Shown here: one piece after another, positions 56,151 through 64,000 of the stretch
Numbering within the stretch: the stretch's first letter is position 1
Layout of the letters: every line of letters starts with the position of its first letter
Assembly: GCA_963784995.1 (NCBI GenBank)
Contig: CAWATZ010000006.1
Location: forward strand, 434,001-498,000
Origin: CAWATZ01 sp963784995
GTDB taxonomy: Bacteria > Planctomycetota > Planctomycetia > Gemmatales > Gemmataceae
Length of the DNA stretch: 64,000 bases
Reading direction: 5' to 3'
Notes under the pieces: generated by a model
Database searches by the model: none
Told to the model about the DNA's origin: nothing
The model's input: only the letters and a program-made list of their open reading frames with translations
Translations under genes and position numbers: made by a program

Positions 56151-57980
56151 TCAGGGATTCGCAGGTTCCGCCAGTTCGACCCCCGCTCCCTTGGCCCCTT
56201 GCTTGACCAGGTAGCAGAGCGTGCCGCCGCCAACCACCGCGCCGTTGGCACTGCCTCCGGCGTTGAGGAGACTCACCACAAACATCGGCCGGCTGCCTTC
56301 CTTGCCGTCGTCCAGATACTGGTCAATGCGAATCCCCAGGAGCCGTTTCCCCTTTGGCTCGGCCGGCACCAGCTCAAATCCGGACGCCCCAGGCTGGTAA
56401 TTCTTGGGCCAGGTCCAGCCGGCGCCGTCCACCAGTGCGAAGCGCTTGTCGTCGGGGCTGCCGTAGAATTCTCGGGTCGTCTTCAAACGGGGATTGGTCA
56501 GGATGTCGGCGACCAGCCTGGGCAGGAGCGACTCGATGTCGGAGTCGCGGTAGAACTTTTCCTCCTCCGCAATGATGATGCGTGGTGTGACCTTCAAGAC
56601 CCACCACCTTGCCTTGGCCTGGAGAAACCGCGGCCGAGACTGGACCGGGACAAGGAGCGTCGCACCATCCGGGATGTCGCGCAGCTGCGAATGACTGCTT
56701 TCTTTCAGGAGGGGAATTTCGGCCACGACCTCCTTCTCGGCCCTGGCGTCCCAGACCTTGACCCTGTCAATGCCGTCGAGGTCCACGGCTCGTTCCGTCA
56801 GCTTGACGCGGGCGAAACGCCTGTCGGACGTGACCTCGACCGACGCCAGGATCGAAACTCCCTCTGCAACCGTTTGCCGGGTTTTCTCCCCCCGGCGTGT
56901 CTGCTCCGGCCCGGGCAGACAGCGGTGGACCTGGTGCCGGGAGAGCAGCAGGGCCTCCTCGCCAATTCCCAGGGGGGCCTCCTCGCCGGCCTGGATCATT
57001 TGCTGCCGGGCCAGTAGGGTGAAGAGTTCGTTGTATTTGCTGAAGAGGCGGACCAGCCGATCCAGGAGCTTCTTTTGCCGCGCCAGGATTTTCCCAAGAC
57101 CTTCCTCCATTCCGGACGTGGGATCGCTGTCCTGCTGGCGGATCAATTCTTCCAGGTCCTCCAGGGTCAGAGGCCTGGCCTTGTTCAGCCTGGTGTAAAA
57201 GGCCTCATCGACTTCGTAGAGCTGGGTCTGCACCTGGACCGACACGTCACTCGCATTACGGAAGCCCTGGAGCAACTCGCTCACCTGGGCATGCCGGGCC
57301 GCGCTAACATGGATCACCAGCCGGTTGCCGTTCAGCACCTGGATGGATTCCTGGTTGGCTGGGGTGGACGTAGCGCCCTCCGGGTTCAGGGCCGTTTCCA
57401 GCGCCTGGACAACCAGGGCCGCCCTCCGGGCCGGGTCGCTCGTGCGGGAGTGTTCCTTGTCTGTGAAAACAATTTCGGAGGAACCGATTGGAGACACCAG
57501 GGCCGACCTGGCAATGATGTCCCGAATGTCGTAGACGGCAACGTAACCGGCGCGCTGGGGAGTCGTCAGGGTCACTCCGCCGACGTCGAGACGGTAATCG
57601 ATTTTCGTCTTGCTTTTCTTGATGGCCGCTTCCAGCACCCGGCGCACGCTGATCTTGCCGGAGGAGAGCGGCAACGCCAGCGGAGTGGCGGCCACGTCGG
57701 TCCCCTTGTCGCCGAAGGCGTCCCCGTCGATCCGCAGCGCCAGCTTCCTGTCCGGGGGAAGCTGTTTTTCCAGGGCCTTGAGGACGACCGTCAGCGGTCG
57801 TGCGATCTGGAGATTCCTGGTATCCACCAGGGGCTCATCCAGCAGGCGCTGGATCTTCTCGAAGGCCGCTTGCCGCACCGGATCGGAGCCCGGCACCGGG
57901 TCCGCCTGGGACCGTGCGATCGAGACCACGAGGACACCCAGAACCCCAAGAAGCAAGGCAGCCAGGCGTTGCCGGGACAT
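56151..57980 (-). CDS. Secretin-like exported protein
   Basis: 609 residues. Signal peptide LAALLLGVLGVLVVSIARSQA. Residues about 70-160 resemble a secretin/TonB short N-terminal domain (SSGKISVRRVLEAAIKKSKT, DYRLDVGGVTLTT). VSVQVQTQLYEVDEAFYTRL is the strand that opens secretin cores, and further on are EIPLLKES, ATLLVPVQSRPR and VLKVTPRIIIAEEE, similar to the C-terminal secretin strands. A coiled-coil-like insertion (EEGLGKILARQKKLLDRLVR) lies between. The last 100 residues have no match I know. No other secretion genes are adjacent, though a GspE-N fusion lies 3 kb away. Pore formation is an inference. Confidence 0.7.
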   Translation of the reverse strand: MSRQRLAALLLGVLGVLVVSIARSQADPVPGSDPVRQAAFEKIQRLLDEPLVDTRNLQIARPLTVVLKALEKQLPPDRKLALRIDGDAFGDKGTDVAATPLALPLSSGKISVRRVLEAAIKKSKTKIDYRLDVGGVTLTTPQRAGYVAVYDIRDIIARSALVSPIGSSEIVFTDKEHSRTSDPARRAALVVQALETALNPEGATSTPANQESIQVLNGNRLVIHVSAARHAQVSELLQGFRNASDVSVQVQTQLYEVDEAFYTRLNKARPLTLEDLEELIRQQDSDPTSGMEEGLGKILARQKKLLDRLVRLFSKYNELFTLLARQQMIQAGEEAPLGIGEEALLLSRHQVHRCLPGPEQTRRGEKTRQTVAEGVSILASVEVTSDRRFARVKLTERAVDLDGIDRVKVWDARAEKEVVAEIPLLKESSHSQLRDIPDGATLLVPVQSRPRFLQAKARWWVLKVTPRIIIAEEEKFYRDSDIESLLPRLVADILTNPRLKTTREFYGSPDDKRFALVDGAGWTWPKNYQPGASGFELVPAEPKGKRLLGIRIDQYLDDGKEGSRPMFVVSLLNAGGSANGAVVGGGTLCYLVKQGAKGAGVELAEPANP

Positions 57981-58110
57981 GATGAGACCCCCCGAAGTGA
58001 AACCGATGTTCGCTCTCCCATCTCCGCATTGACTTTACTCGCTTGAGAGATCACCGGCAAGCACCCTTACCGTGGTTGGCCGGGCGAGGGTCTGGCAAAA
58101 GATCGGGGAA

Positions 58111-58217
58111 CCCGTTAGCCGCGACGCGGAGCGCAGCGCAGCGGAGCGCGGGCTGCCTCCGTTGGGCGGAGACCCGCCGCGCTCCGCTGCGCTGCGCTCC
58201 GCGTCGCGGCTAACGGG
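58111..58217. repeat. Long inverted repeat, 39-nt arms
   Basis: Arms 58111-58149 (CCCGTTAGCCGCGACGCGGA...) and 58179-58217 are perfect complements; the inner part is itself made of GCGCAGCGCAGCGGAGCGC. It occupies most of the 357-base gap between two divergent genes, where nothing else was recognised apart from CAGGAGCTGCCC before the WD40 gene. Confidence 0.9.
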
Positions 58218-58337
58218 TCCCCGAATCCCTTGTCAGACCCCGATCCGCTCGGCGTTGTCTTTTTTGCTGGCATCCCGCTTCGCGGTGGGGTAACCTACCC
58301 TTTCAGTTCTGTTTCATCCCGGGTTCAGGAGCTGCCC

Positions 58338-59315
58338 ATGTCCGCGTTGGCATTCCGAGTGTCTCTCGCCAGCTTGACGTTGGGGATCGTCTGTGCGGCC
58401 TGTTCCGCCGGGGATCTCCCCAAACCGCGCACGGATGCGTTCGGCGACCCCCTGCCCGAGGGGGCCCTGGCCCGGCTCGGCACTGTTCGGTTCCGCATGG
58501 AATCCGAATTTGACTCTGTGGCGTTGTCGCCCAATGGCAAATTGCTGGCCATCGCCAACACGGGCCGCTCGATTTCCATTATCGATACCGCAACCGGACA
58601 GGAGACGCGCCGGTTCCGGATTCCAGGACGACCGGTTGGTTTGACATTGTTGCCTGATGGCCGCTCGCTGGCCGTGATCGGCCATCAGGGCGGCCAGATA
58701 GTTGACGTCAACAGCGGCGCCCCACTCGTGGAACTGGAGAGGAAGGGCGCCGGCCGCTCCCAATCCATTGCCATCTCCGGCAATGGCAAACTGCTGGCCC
58801 TGGGACCAGAGAGAAGCGGTAAATTACTCCCGATCCACATCTGGAACCTGGAAACCGGCAAATCGGCCGCTTCTCTGGAATCGCTGCACGATCGACAAGT
58901 CAACGTCTGCCTCTCGGCCGACGGTAAGCAGCTCGCCAGCTGGGGAGGGATGCTCGGGACGGTCTCCCGCGACGGGAAAGAAATTGGGGAGATCGTGCAA
59001 CTGTGGAACGTGGCGGCAGGAAAGGAACTTCGGCAGTTGACACTCGAAAGATCCATGCCTGCCAACGTGGCCTTTTCCCCGGACGGCAAACAGCTGGCGG
59101 TCATGGACATCGAAGATTCGTTGAGCCTCTGGGACGTAGCCAGTGGCAAGCAGTTGCGCCGGCAGGCAGCACGTCCGGGTTCCGGTGAAGTGATCGCTTT
59201 CTCCCCCAACGGGGGCCAATGCCGCATCCTCCCAGGACGAGGACGCGGAGGGAAGACAGAAACTCGGACCTGGCTAACGCCTCGGCGCCCTCGTCGCCAA
59301 ACTCGTTCAGGGTAA
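58338..59315 (+). CDS. WD40-repeat lipoprotein-like protein, truncated at 3' end
   Basis: 325 residues from ATG at 58338. The leader SLASLTLGIVCAACSAGDLP ends in a possible lipobox (CAAC). At least five WD40-like blades follow: FDSVALSPNGKLLAIANTGR, SIAISGNGKLLALGPERSG, VCLSADGKQLASWG, VAFSPDGKQLAVMDIEDSLS, and the start of the next (VIAFSPNGG) at about 59215, where similarity stops abruptly. The remaining 32 residues are Arg/Thr-rich and are antisense to the TIGR02996 gene. A native WD40 propeller would need two or more additional blades. Confidence 0.75.
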   Translation: MSALAFRVSLASLTLGIVCAACSAGDLPKPRTDAFGDPLPEGALARLGTVRFRMESEFDSVALSPNGKLLAIANTGRSISIIDTATGQETRRFRIPGRPVGLTLLPDGRSLAVIGHQGGQIVDVNSGAPLVELERKGAGRSQSIAISGNGKLLALGPERSGKLLPIHIWNLETGKSAASLESLHDRQVNVCLSADGKQLASWGGMLGTVSRDGKEIGEIVQLWNVAAGKELRQLTLERSMPANVAFSPDGKQLAVMDIEDSLSLWDVASGKQLRRQAARPGSGEVIAFSPNGGQCRILPGRGRGGKTETRTWLTPRRPRRQTRSG

Positions 59316-59745
59316 GGTCGAGTCCGTCCAGGTGCCGCAGATGCGGGGAGCGGGCAAGGTCGAGCAGCCGGTCGCCGACTTCCACGATCCGCGCGTGATG
59401 CACCGGGGCCAGGCGAAACAAGGCGGACGCCTGGTCCAGGAACATCGCCGCGGCCAGCACCACCTCCTCGACGAAGCCGCGGCGGAAGGTCCACTCCGTG
59501 CAGAGCCCTCTCAACGGCCCCGCCCATCTCTCCCCGTGTTCCGCCAGCAGCACCTTCTCCCGAGCCTGAAACTCTTCAGGTTTCGAGGCATCCTCTGGTA
59601 GGCGGGCCAGTTCGACCTGGATGCGGATGAACTCAGCACGGGCAGGCTGCTCATGGTCCTCCAACCAGTCGGCAAAGACAAGTCTGTGCGCGTCGTCGTC
59701 GGGCGACTCGATGATCGCCTCCAGAAAGGCTTCTTCAGGCGTCAT
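59101..59745 (-). CDS. TIGR02996/LRR protein, truncated at 3' end
   Basis: Starts at ATG 59745 (GAGGAGAA upstream) with the TIGR02996 domain: MTPEEAFLEAIIESPDDDAH then RLVFADWLEDHEQPARAEFI. From about residue 130 LRR-like units begin (HLDGLDLTLNEFGDEGAEAL; SSLRVLVLGGCGIG) and stop at about 59225; the last 38 residues are antisense to WD40 coding sequence. Related proteins continue for several more repeats. The truncation point coincides with that of the convergent WD40 gene. Confidence 0.75.
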   Translation of the reverse strand: MTPEEAFLEAIIESPDDDAHRLVFADWLEDHEQPARAEFIRIQVELARLPEDASKPEEFQAREKVLLAEHGERWAGPLRGLCTEWTFRRGFVEEVVLAAAMFLDQASALFRLAPVHHARIVEVGDRLLDLARSPHLRHLDGLDLTLNEFGDEGAEALARSEFLSSLRVLVLGGCGIGPRWGRKRSLHRNPDVLPAGATACHWLRPRGSTNLRCP

Positions 59746-59881
59746 GACGGTTCTCCTCGCCTCCAGCAGGGTTTACTCGACACGGGCCGCTCCGGTATTC
59801 TACGTGCATGGGGCGTTGAGCCATGCCGCCAGGAAGAGGCCGGCCATGAGGCGGGCCTCGATTGCATGCAGGGGAGGAACA

Positions 59882-60565
59882 ATGACAGAGCAGCAGTGGC
59901 TGAACTCGCCGGAACCGGTGCGGATGCTGACCTACCTCCGTTTCGGGCGCAACATCGCTCGCACCCGTGCAGGCCGACGCAAACTGCTCCTGTTTGGCTG
60001 TGCCTGCTGCCGCCACGTGGCCCACCTCTTCCCGGACGAGCCCGGCTGGCCTGTGGTGGACCTGGCGGAGCGGCTCGCGGATGGGGACGTCAGCCAGGCG
60101 GAAGTGGGCGCCGCGTTGCGGGATGCGGCGCCGACCCTTCGCGACGGGGAGAGAGACCACGTTCGGCAGGCCCGCCTGAATCTGCACCAGGCGATCCGGA
60201 AGCTCGGCGGTCCTGCCGCCGCTGCCTCGGTGGCCTGCTCATCGGTGGGGATCGCACTGCGCTGGCTGGGGGCCGGCGAGGCAGCGGAGTGTGCCGTGCA
60301 GGCCAGCCTGCTCCGCGACCTCTGCGGCAACCCGTTCCACCCGCCACTTGCCCTGGACCCCGGCTGGCTTGTCTGGAACGGCGGGTCTGTCGGCAGGCTG
60401 GCCCGAACGATCTACGAGGAGCGGCATTTCGAGGACTTGCCGGTGTTGGCGGACGCACTCGAAGACGCCGGATGTCGCAACGAGGAAGTCCTCGGACACC
60501 TGCGGGGGCCAGGGCCGCACGCCCGGGGGTGCGTTGTTGTAGACCTGTTCCTGGGGAAGTCATAA
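59882..60565 (+). CDS. Gemmata-type conserved protein of unknown function
   Basis: 227 residues from ATG at 59882 (GGGGAGGAACA upstream). The N-terminus MTEQQWLNSPEPVRMLTYLR, the Cys pair in LLLFGCACCRHVAHLFPDEP, LLRDLCGNPFHPPLALDPGW, IYEERHFEDLPVLADALEDA and the C-terminal HARGCVVVDLFLGKS form a pattern I associate with an abundant, uncharacterised family of Gemmata-like planctomycetes. The CACCR motif could bind a metal. No signal peptide. Its C-terminal module is also present in the FHA protein at 38289-38840. Confidence 0.75.
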   Translation: MTEQQWLNSPEPVRMLTYLRFGRNIARTRAGRRKLLLFGCACCRHVAHLFPDEPGWPVVDLAERLADGDVSQAEVGAALRDAAPTLRDGERDHVRQARLNLHQAIRKLGGPAAAASVACSSVGIALRWLGAGEAAECAVQASLLRDLCGNPFHPPLALDPGWLVWNGGSVGRLARTIYEERHFEDLPVLADALEDAGCRNEEVLGHLRGPGPHARGCVVVDLFLGKS

Positions 60566-60615
60566 CTTCCGGAGCAGCGCCTTTTGCCGGAATCGCCCCG
60601 TGGCCGGTTCCTGGT

Positions 60616-61653
60616 CTATCCCGAACCCACGGCAGAAGCCGACGGCCGGAACGTCAGCACCACCTCGGGGCTTTCCAGCCTGCGGATGAGGACGCCTACG
60701 TCGATCCTCTTGCCCCGGACTGTCAACCGGACCACTCCCGCCTGCTCAGTTCGCTGGTCCCCGACATAGATGCCGGCCATGATCCGGATGCGGGTGAGGA
60801 GCGGCGGAAGCAGCTGGGGCAGGGAAACCTCCCCTTCGGCTGTCCCATTGTCGCCGGTGTATCGGACGCGAATGCAGCCGTCCTCCGACTGGATGCGGAC
60901 CTCCCTGGCGTCCCGGCCGATGGCCGCCGAAACGACATGGTCCAGGAGCCTGGCTGCCAGGCTGCCCGTTTCCCATGCGCCGAAGTCCACTTCGTCCGGG
61001 GGAAAAGGCGATGGCGAGACGAAACAGCCGCGAAGGTCCGGTTCAGGGCCTTCCGGTTCGAGTTCCCCGTAAAGGCGACGGAGGGCCTCCAGTAGAGACT
61101 GCTTCGGAGCGGCGACCGGCTCGATGTCCCGGTTGAGGATGAACTCCAGCTTGTCCAGCAGGATCTCGTCTTTCGGATCCTTTATGGCCAGCACGAGCGT
61201 TTGACCGCGGAAGCCGATGGGCAAGACCATGTCAGCGTAGGCCAAGGACTTGGGAACGAACTCGATGACTTCGCCAGGCGGCTCGAACCTTTGCAGATCA
61301 ATCTCGACGTGGCGAACCGTGGCGGGCCAGATGATTGCAGCTTGCTCCAAATAAACTCGGGCGGGAACGGCGACCACGTCCAGGAAGCCCCGTCGGAATG
61401 TCCCGCGGCTCAGCAACGGACACAGCGGCCCCAGCCATTCGTCCTGGTGTCGTGCGAGCAGCTCGCGCTCTCTGGCCTCCAGCACTGGCCGCCCCGGATC
61501 AGCAGCATCCATTCGGGCCAGGCGGCACTGAACGCGGATGAACTCCCCCCGCGGATCGTCCTGGTCTGTCAGCCAGTCCGCGTAGACCAGCCGCGGCGTG
61601 TCGTCGTCCGGAGCCTCCAGGATGGCCTGGAGGAAGGCGTCGTGGTGTGTCAT
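60616..61653 (-). CDS. TIGR02996 domain fused to GspE/PilB N-terminal domains, no ATPase
   Basis: 345 residues from ATG at 61653, where the TIGR02996 domain begins (MTHHDAFLQAILEAPDDDTP, RLVYADWLTDQDDPRGEFIR). Residues about 130-205 resemble the MshEN/GspE-N domain (FVPKSLAYADMVLPIGFRGQ, LVLAIKDPKDEILLDKLEFI, RDIEPVAAPKQSLLEAL). Residues about 245-340 resemble the N2 domain that precedes the ATPase in GspE/PilB (LLDHVVSAAIGRDAREVRIQ, RVRYTGDNGTAEG, VVRLTVRGKRIDVGVLIRRL). The Walker A/B ATPase is absent and the protein ends there. GspE-N domains bind c-di-GMP or platform proteins in secretion systems; the role here is unknown. Confidence 0.7.
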   Translation of the reverse strand: MTHHDAFLQAILEAPDDDTPRLVYADWLTDQDDPRGEFIRVQCRLARMDAADPGRPVLEARERELLARHQDEWLGPLCPLLSRGTFRRGFLDVVAVPARVYLEQAAIIWPATVRHVEIDLQRFEPPGEVIEFVPKSLAYADMVLPIGFRGQTLVLAIKDPKDEILLDKLEFILNRDIEPVAAPKQSLLEALRRLYGELEPEGPEPDLRGCFVSPSPFPPDEVDFGAWETGSLAARLLDHVVSAAIGRDAREVRIQSEDGCIRVRYTGDNGTAEGEVSLPQLLPPLLTRIRIMAGIYVGDQRTEQAGVVRLTVRGKRIDVGVLIRRLESPEVVLTFRPSASAVGSG

Positions 61654-61788
61654 GGCCACCGAATCCGACAGCGGAGCTGAACCCCGAGCTGGACCGTCGG
61701 TTGACGGCGCACGAAGCCAACTCTGGCAACGTTCGCACCAGGGAGCAAGTGTTGCAGCGTGTGTGGAAGACGCAGTGAACCTGCCCAA

Positions 61789-62907
61789 TCACACCGTCAG
61801 CACCCGGTCTCGCCCCACAATGTTCCACGTCCCGACTACCTGCCCATCCTCCACCACGTACGCCCTCTGGTGCATCGCGCACGTCGGACACACGTGCGTC
61901 GGGATCGCCAGGAACTCATGGCCGATGGGATATTCCGCGGCGTGCGGCGTCTCGATGACCAGATGCTCCTCGTTCTGCAGCACCGCGGTGTACTCGTCCA
62001 GGTCGGTCAGGATCAGCCGTTTGCCGGCGGGCGGGTCGCTGGCCACGGCCTTGTAGCCCAGGTCCAGCGTCAGCCGGGTCGGCGTCGGCTTGCTGATCAC
62101 CCGCGTCAGCAGCAGCGCCGCCGGGGTGAAGCCGGACATCTCCTTGAATTTCGTGCCGTAGCCGTTGTCGTGCAGCACACACGTTCCCGGCGAGCATTCC
62201 AGGCCCGGCAGGTCCATCTTGGCGAACACCGGAAACGTCGGCGTGCCGCCAGCCACGATCCGCTGCACCGGCAGGCCCTTGCTCTCCACCTCCTGACGCA
62301 GGGTCAGCACCGGGTCCAGCAACTGTCGGACCGCCGCCTCGCGCTCGGCCAGGCTCTCCTGGTGGTTGTGGCCATCGTAGACGTGAAACCCGCCCGGCCG
62401 CAGTCCCGGCAGCTGGGCGAACAACGCATACAGCGCCGCCGCCTCCGGGCCGGCAGCGATGCCCGTCCGGTGCTGGCCGACGTCCACGTCCAGCATCGCG
62501 TCCACGGTCAGGCCTTCGCGGGTCATCGCCTCGGCCAGGGAGCGGGCGCCCGCCTCGCTGTCCACCGTCACGAAAAAGCGCGTCGCCGGGTAAGCGTGGA
62601 TCAGGCGGGCCATTCGCTGGCAGTTGGGTCCCACCAGCGGATACGCCAGCAGCACGTCGGGGGCGCCGCAGCTGGCGACCATTTCGGCCTCGGCGAGAGT
62701 TGCGACCTTGTGCTTGCTGATGCCGGCTTGCAGTTCCAGATGGACGATTTCCCGGGTCTTGTGCGTCTTGACGTGCGGCCGCAGCCGATACGGATCGCCG
62801 ACCATGCGCACCGCCTCGGCGACGTTGCGCTGGATCAGATCCTTGAAGAAGATCAGGGCCGGAGTGTAGATGCTGGCCGTGCCGCGAATTCGGTAGGGTT
62901 TGTCCAC
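61789..62907 (-). CDS. D-threonine-aldolase-like (D-TA/DSD1 family) PLP enzyme
   Basis: 372 residues; GGGGAGATCACC precedes the ATG. The alanine-racemase-type barrel has the PLP lysine in LRPHVKTHKT (about Lys47), then KVATLAEAEMVASCG, RFFVTVDSEAGARSLAEA, LDVDVGQHRTGI and GGTPTFPVFAK. The C-terminal beta domain has IPTHVCPTCAMHQRAYVV, the His and Cys that bind the activating divalent metal in D-threonine aldolase and D-serine dehydratase. Expected to cleave or dehydrate D-3-hydroxyamino acids. It is the last gene of a likely operon with the PSP1 and YggX-like genes, 51 bases apart. Confidence 0.9.
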   Translation of the reverse strand: MDKPYRIRGTASIYTPALIFFKDLIQRNVAEAVRMVGDPYRLRPHVKTHKTREIVHLELQAGISKHKVATLAEAEMVASCGAPDVLLAYPLVGPNCQRMARLIHAYPATRFFVTVDSEAGARSLAEAMTREGLTVDAMLDVDVGQHRTGIAAGPEAAALYALFAQLPGLRPGGFHVYDGHNHQESLAEREAAVRQLLDPVLTLRQEVESKGLPVQRIVAGGTPTFPVFAKMDLPGLECSPGTCVLHDNGYGTKFKEMSGFTPAALLLTRVISKPTPTRLTLDLGYKAVASDPPAGKRLILTDLDEYTAVLQNEEHLVIETPHAAEYPIGHEFLAIPTHVCPTCAMHQRAYVVEDGQVVGTWNIVGRDRVLTV

Positions 62908-62958
62908 GGTGGTGATCTCCCCGGGAAGGCGAGAGGTTGGTCTTCCGCAGGGAACATT

Positions 62959-63597
62959 TTATAGAAGCGGCACCCGCTGTTCCATCTTTTGCCGCAGCTC
63001 GGCGAAATGGGCCTGCGTGTCCTGGGCGCTGACTCCGCACGTGCCGCACCCACCGCTGCCGCAGCTGCCGCAATTGCCGGCGCCGCAGTTCTCCTTGCCG
63101 CAGCCGTGTTCCTCTTCCTCAACGGGCACAGGCACTGCCGGCCGGCTCAGGTCCTGAAGGAGGACGTGCATGGCGAACTTCTGCGACAGGGCGCTGACCA
63201 GCGGCCGGACGTCGCACTCGGCCCAGCGCAGATGGTGCAGGACCACGTGCTCGCCGTCCAGGAGCATCTCGCCATCGAGCAATTCCAGCGGCAATTCCAG
63301 CTGTCGGGCCAGCCCCGCGGCCCGCTCCAGCACTTCCAGGCCGCGCTGCTGGAGCTGGGACTGCTTCTGTTCGTCCTCGGGCGTCGTCAGGTGGAGCAGC
63401 TGGCCAAGCGTGGTGTTGGGGAGGAAGCGGGCATGGCGCGGCGTGGCTGGGCGCAGCACCGTGCCGATCTCGACGCCCCGGTGGGTGCGGATCACGGCCC
63501 GGTCGCTGCGGCGGCATGCCAGGGGCGAGCGGGCACGAAAGCGGCCAAAATCGCCCAGCAGACCGTAACTCACCAGATATTCGATCGCTTCCATCAA
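62959..63597 (-). CDS. PSP1-domain protein with cysteine-rich tail
   Basis: 212 residues. The N-terminal part has IEYLVSYGLLGDFGRFRARS and VIRTHRGVEIGTVL, the beginning of PSP1 (YaaT-type) domains, then KQSQLQQRGLEVLERAAGLA, LELLDGEMLLDGEHVVLHHL and DVRPLVSALSQKFAMHVLLQ. The end is Cys/Gly-rich (GCGKENCGAGNCGSCGSGGC), eight Cys in about 25 residues, which could hold a metal or iron-sulfur cluster. YaaT homologues act in regulatory complexes with RNase Y and in biofilm/competence. The start lies 7 bases after the stop of the YggX-like gene. Confidence 0.85.
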   Translation of the reverse strand: MMEAIEYLVSYGLLGDFGRFRARSPLACRRSDRAVIRTHRGVEIGTVLRPATPRHARFLPNTTLGQLLHLTTPEDEQKQSQLQQRGLEVLERAAGLARQLELPLELLDGEMLLDGEHVVLHHLRWAECDVRPLVSALSQKFAMHVLLQDLSRPAVPVPVEEEEHGCGKENCGAGNCGSCGSGGCGTCGVSAQDTQAHFAELRQKMEQRVPLL

Positions 63598-63604
63598 GAC
63601 CGTG

Positions 63605-64000
63605 TCACTCCACGCCCAGGAATTCTCTCATGTAGCGGTCGTACTCGGCCGCCCCGCGCTCGGTGCTGAGGTCCAGGCGCAGCTCGTTGATGACCTTGAT
63701 ACTGTAATTGCGCTTCCAGTCGTTCCAGCAATCGGCACAGATGGTCTGGTAGATCCGCTGCCCGAACTCGTCCTTCATCGGCGGAGCGTCCAGCTGGTGG
63801 GCGTGGCCCCCGGCCATGCACATCGGCCTCTGGCAGTGGAACCCGCCACCGGCGGGCGCGGCCGAGCGCAGGGGCCGGGCCGACTCGCGCTGCGATTGCG
63901 GGGCCTGCTCACCCAGGGCGACCAGCATCCGGCCCATCTCGTCGCGCGGCATCTTGTCGCCGCGCTGGTCGGCCACCTCGTAACCCTGCTTCAGAGTGGC
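63605..64000 (-). CDS. YggX-like (Fe2+-trafficking-type) protein, partial at window edge
   Basis: The C-terminal 60 residues (FGQRIYQTICADCWNDWKRN, YSIKVINELRLDLSTERGAA, YDRYMREFLGVE) match YggX-like iron-trafficking/oxidative-stress proteins, with two Cys in ICADC. Before this lies about 70 residues including HCQRPMCMAGGHAHQ and RGDKMPRDEMGRMLVALGEQ. A GTG at 63976 could be the start, but the frame is open through base 64000 (ATLKQGYE), so the protein probably extends beyond the window. Probable first visible gene of the PSP1/D-TA operon. Confidence 0.7.
   Translation of the reverse strand, partial: ATLKQGYEVADQRGDKMPRDEMGRMLVALGEQAPQSQRESARPLRSAAPAGGGFHCQRPMCMAGGHAHQLDAPPMKDEFGQRIYQTICADCWNDWKRNYSIKVINELRLDLSTERGAAEYDRYMREFLGVE

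Overview
The window is high-GC bacterial chromosome from a planctomycete, most likely of the Gemmata group (Gemmatales). The markers are: three proteins with the TIGR02996 repeat-companion domain; three secreted proteins with the planctomycete N-terminal motif LEDRT(V/L)P; a BBP7-type outer-membrane barrel; a DUF1559 pilin-like protein; a Tat-exported DUF1501 protein; two formylglycine-type sulfatases; a Tat-exported Gfo/Idh dehydrogenase; and an ECF sigma factor with a long C-terminal extension. No rRNA, tRNA, CRISPR array or phage module was recognised.

Layout. 1-5851 (mostly minus): truncated STM4012-like radical SAM gene coupled to an STM4013-like hydrolase; a Y1 (RAYT) transposase between two oppositely oriented 37-bp repeat arrays; a zinc-ribbon membrane protein; a VOC protein; an E1-like ThiF/HesA gene next to a tryptophan-rich tandem-repeat protein. 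6203-12588: radical SAM protein, ATP-grasp ligase, inactive-transglutaminase/7TM protein and a gingipain-like (C25) peptidase. 12781-19934: TIGR02996/LRR protein, DUF1501 protein, GH64 beta-1,3-glucanase closely followed by a membrane ECF sigma factor carrying an FG-GAP propeller, and a small lipoprotein. 20010-27710: DUF1559, Gfo/Idh, two sulfatases, a four-helix-like small protein and an internally duplicated membrane protein. 27988-30980: carA and an ABC exporter with degenerate nucleotide-binding motifs. 31864-36061: CBM2/GH18 secreted protein, an XRE regulator and small basic proteins. 36210-41133 (plus): NAD-dependent epimerase, trypsin-TPM protease, FHA protein, macrodomain-like protein and two paralogous small membrane proteins. 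41146-50694: IS110 remnant, short LRR protein and a direct tandem duplication of a ~4.2-kb gene for 1300-residue secreted propeller proteins. 51193-64000: BBP7 barrel, SGNH hydrolase, beta-lactamase-like hydrolase, esterase, secretin-like protein, a tail-to-tail junction of two truncated genes, a TIGR02996/GspE-N fusion, D-threonine-aldolase-like enzyme, PSP1 protein and a YggX-like protein that runs off the edge.

Two properties cut across the region. First, intergenic gaps repeatedly hold long near-perfect inverted repeats of several sequence families; one family (28-nt arms) occurs three times. Some touch stop or start codons and add residues to proteins. Second, at least eight genes carry single-base indels (ThiF, C25 peptidase, sigma/FG-GAP, GH64, both sulfatases, propeller A, esterase), several in short homopolymers. 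This points to an imperfect consensus as much as to gene decay, so affected genes are described as interrupted rather than declared dead. Functional ideas such as a glucan-sensing/degrading module (GH64 plus membrane sigma factor) or an ADP-ribose/phosphopeptide module (FHA plus macrodomain-like) are inferences from gene order and domains.
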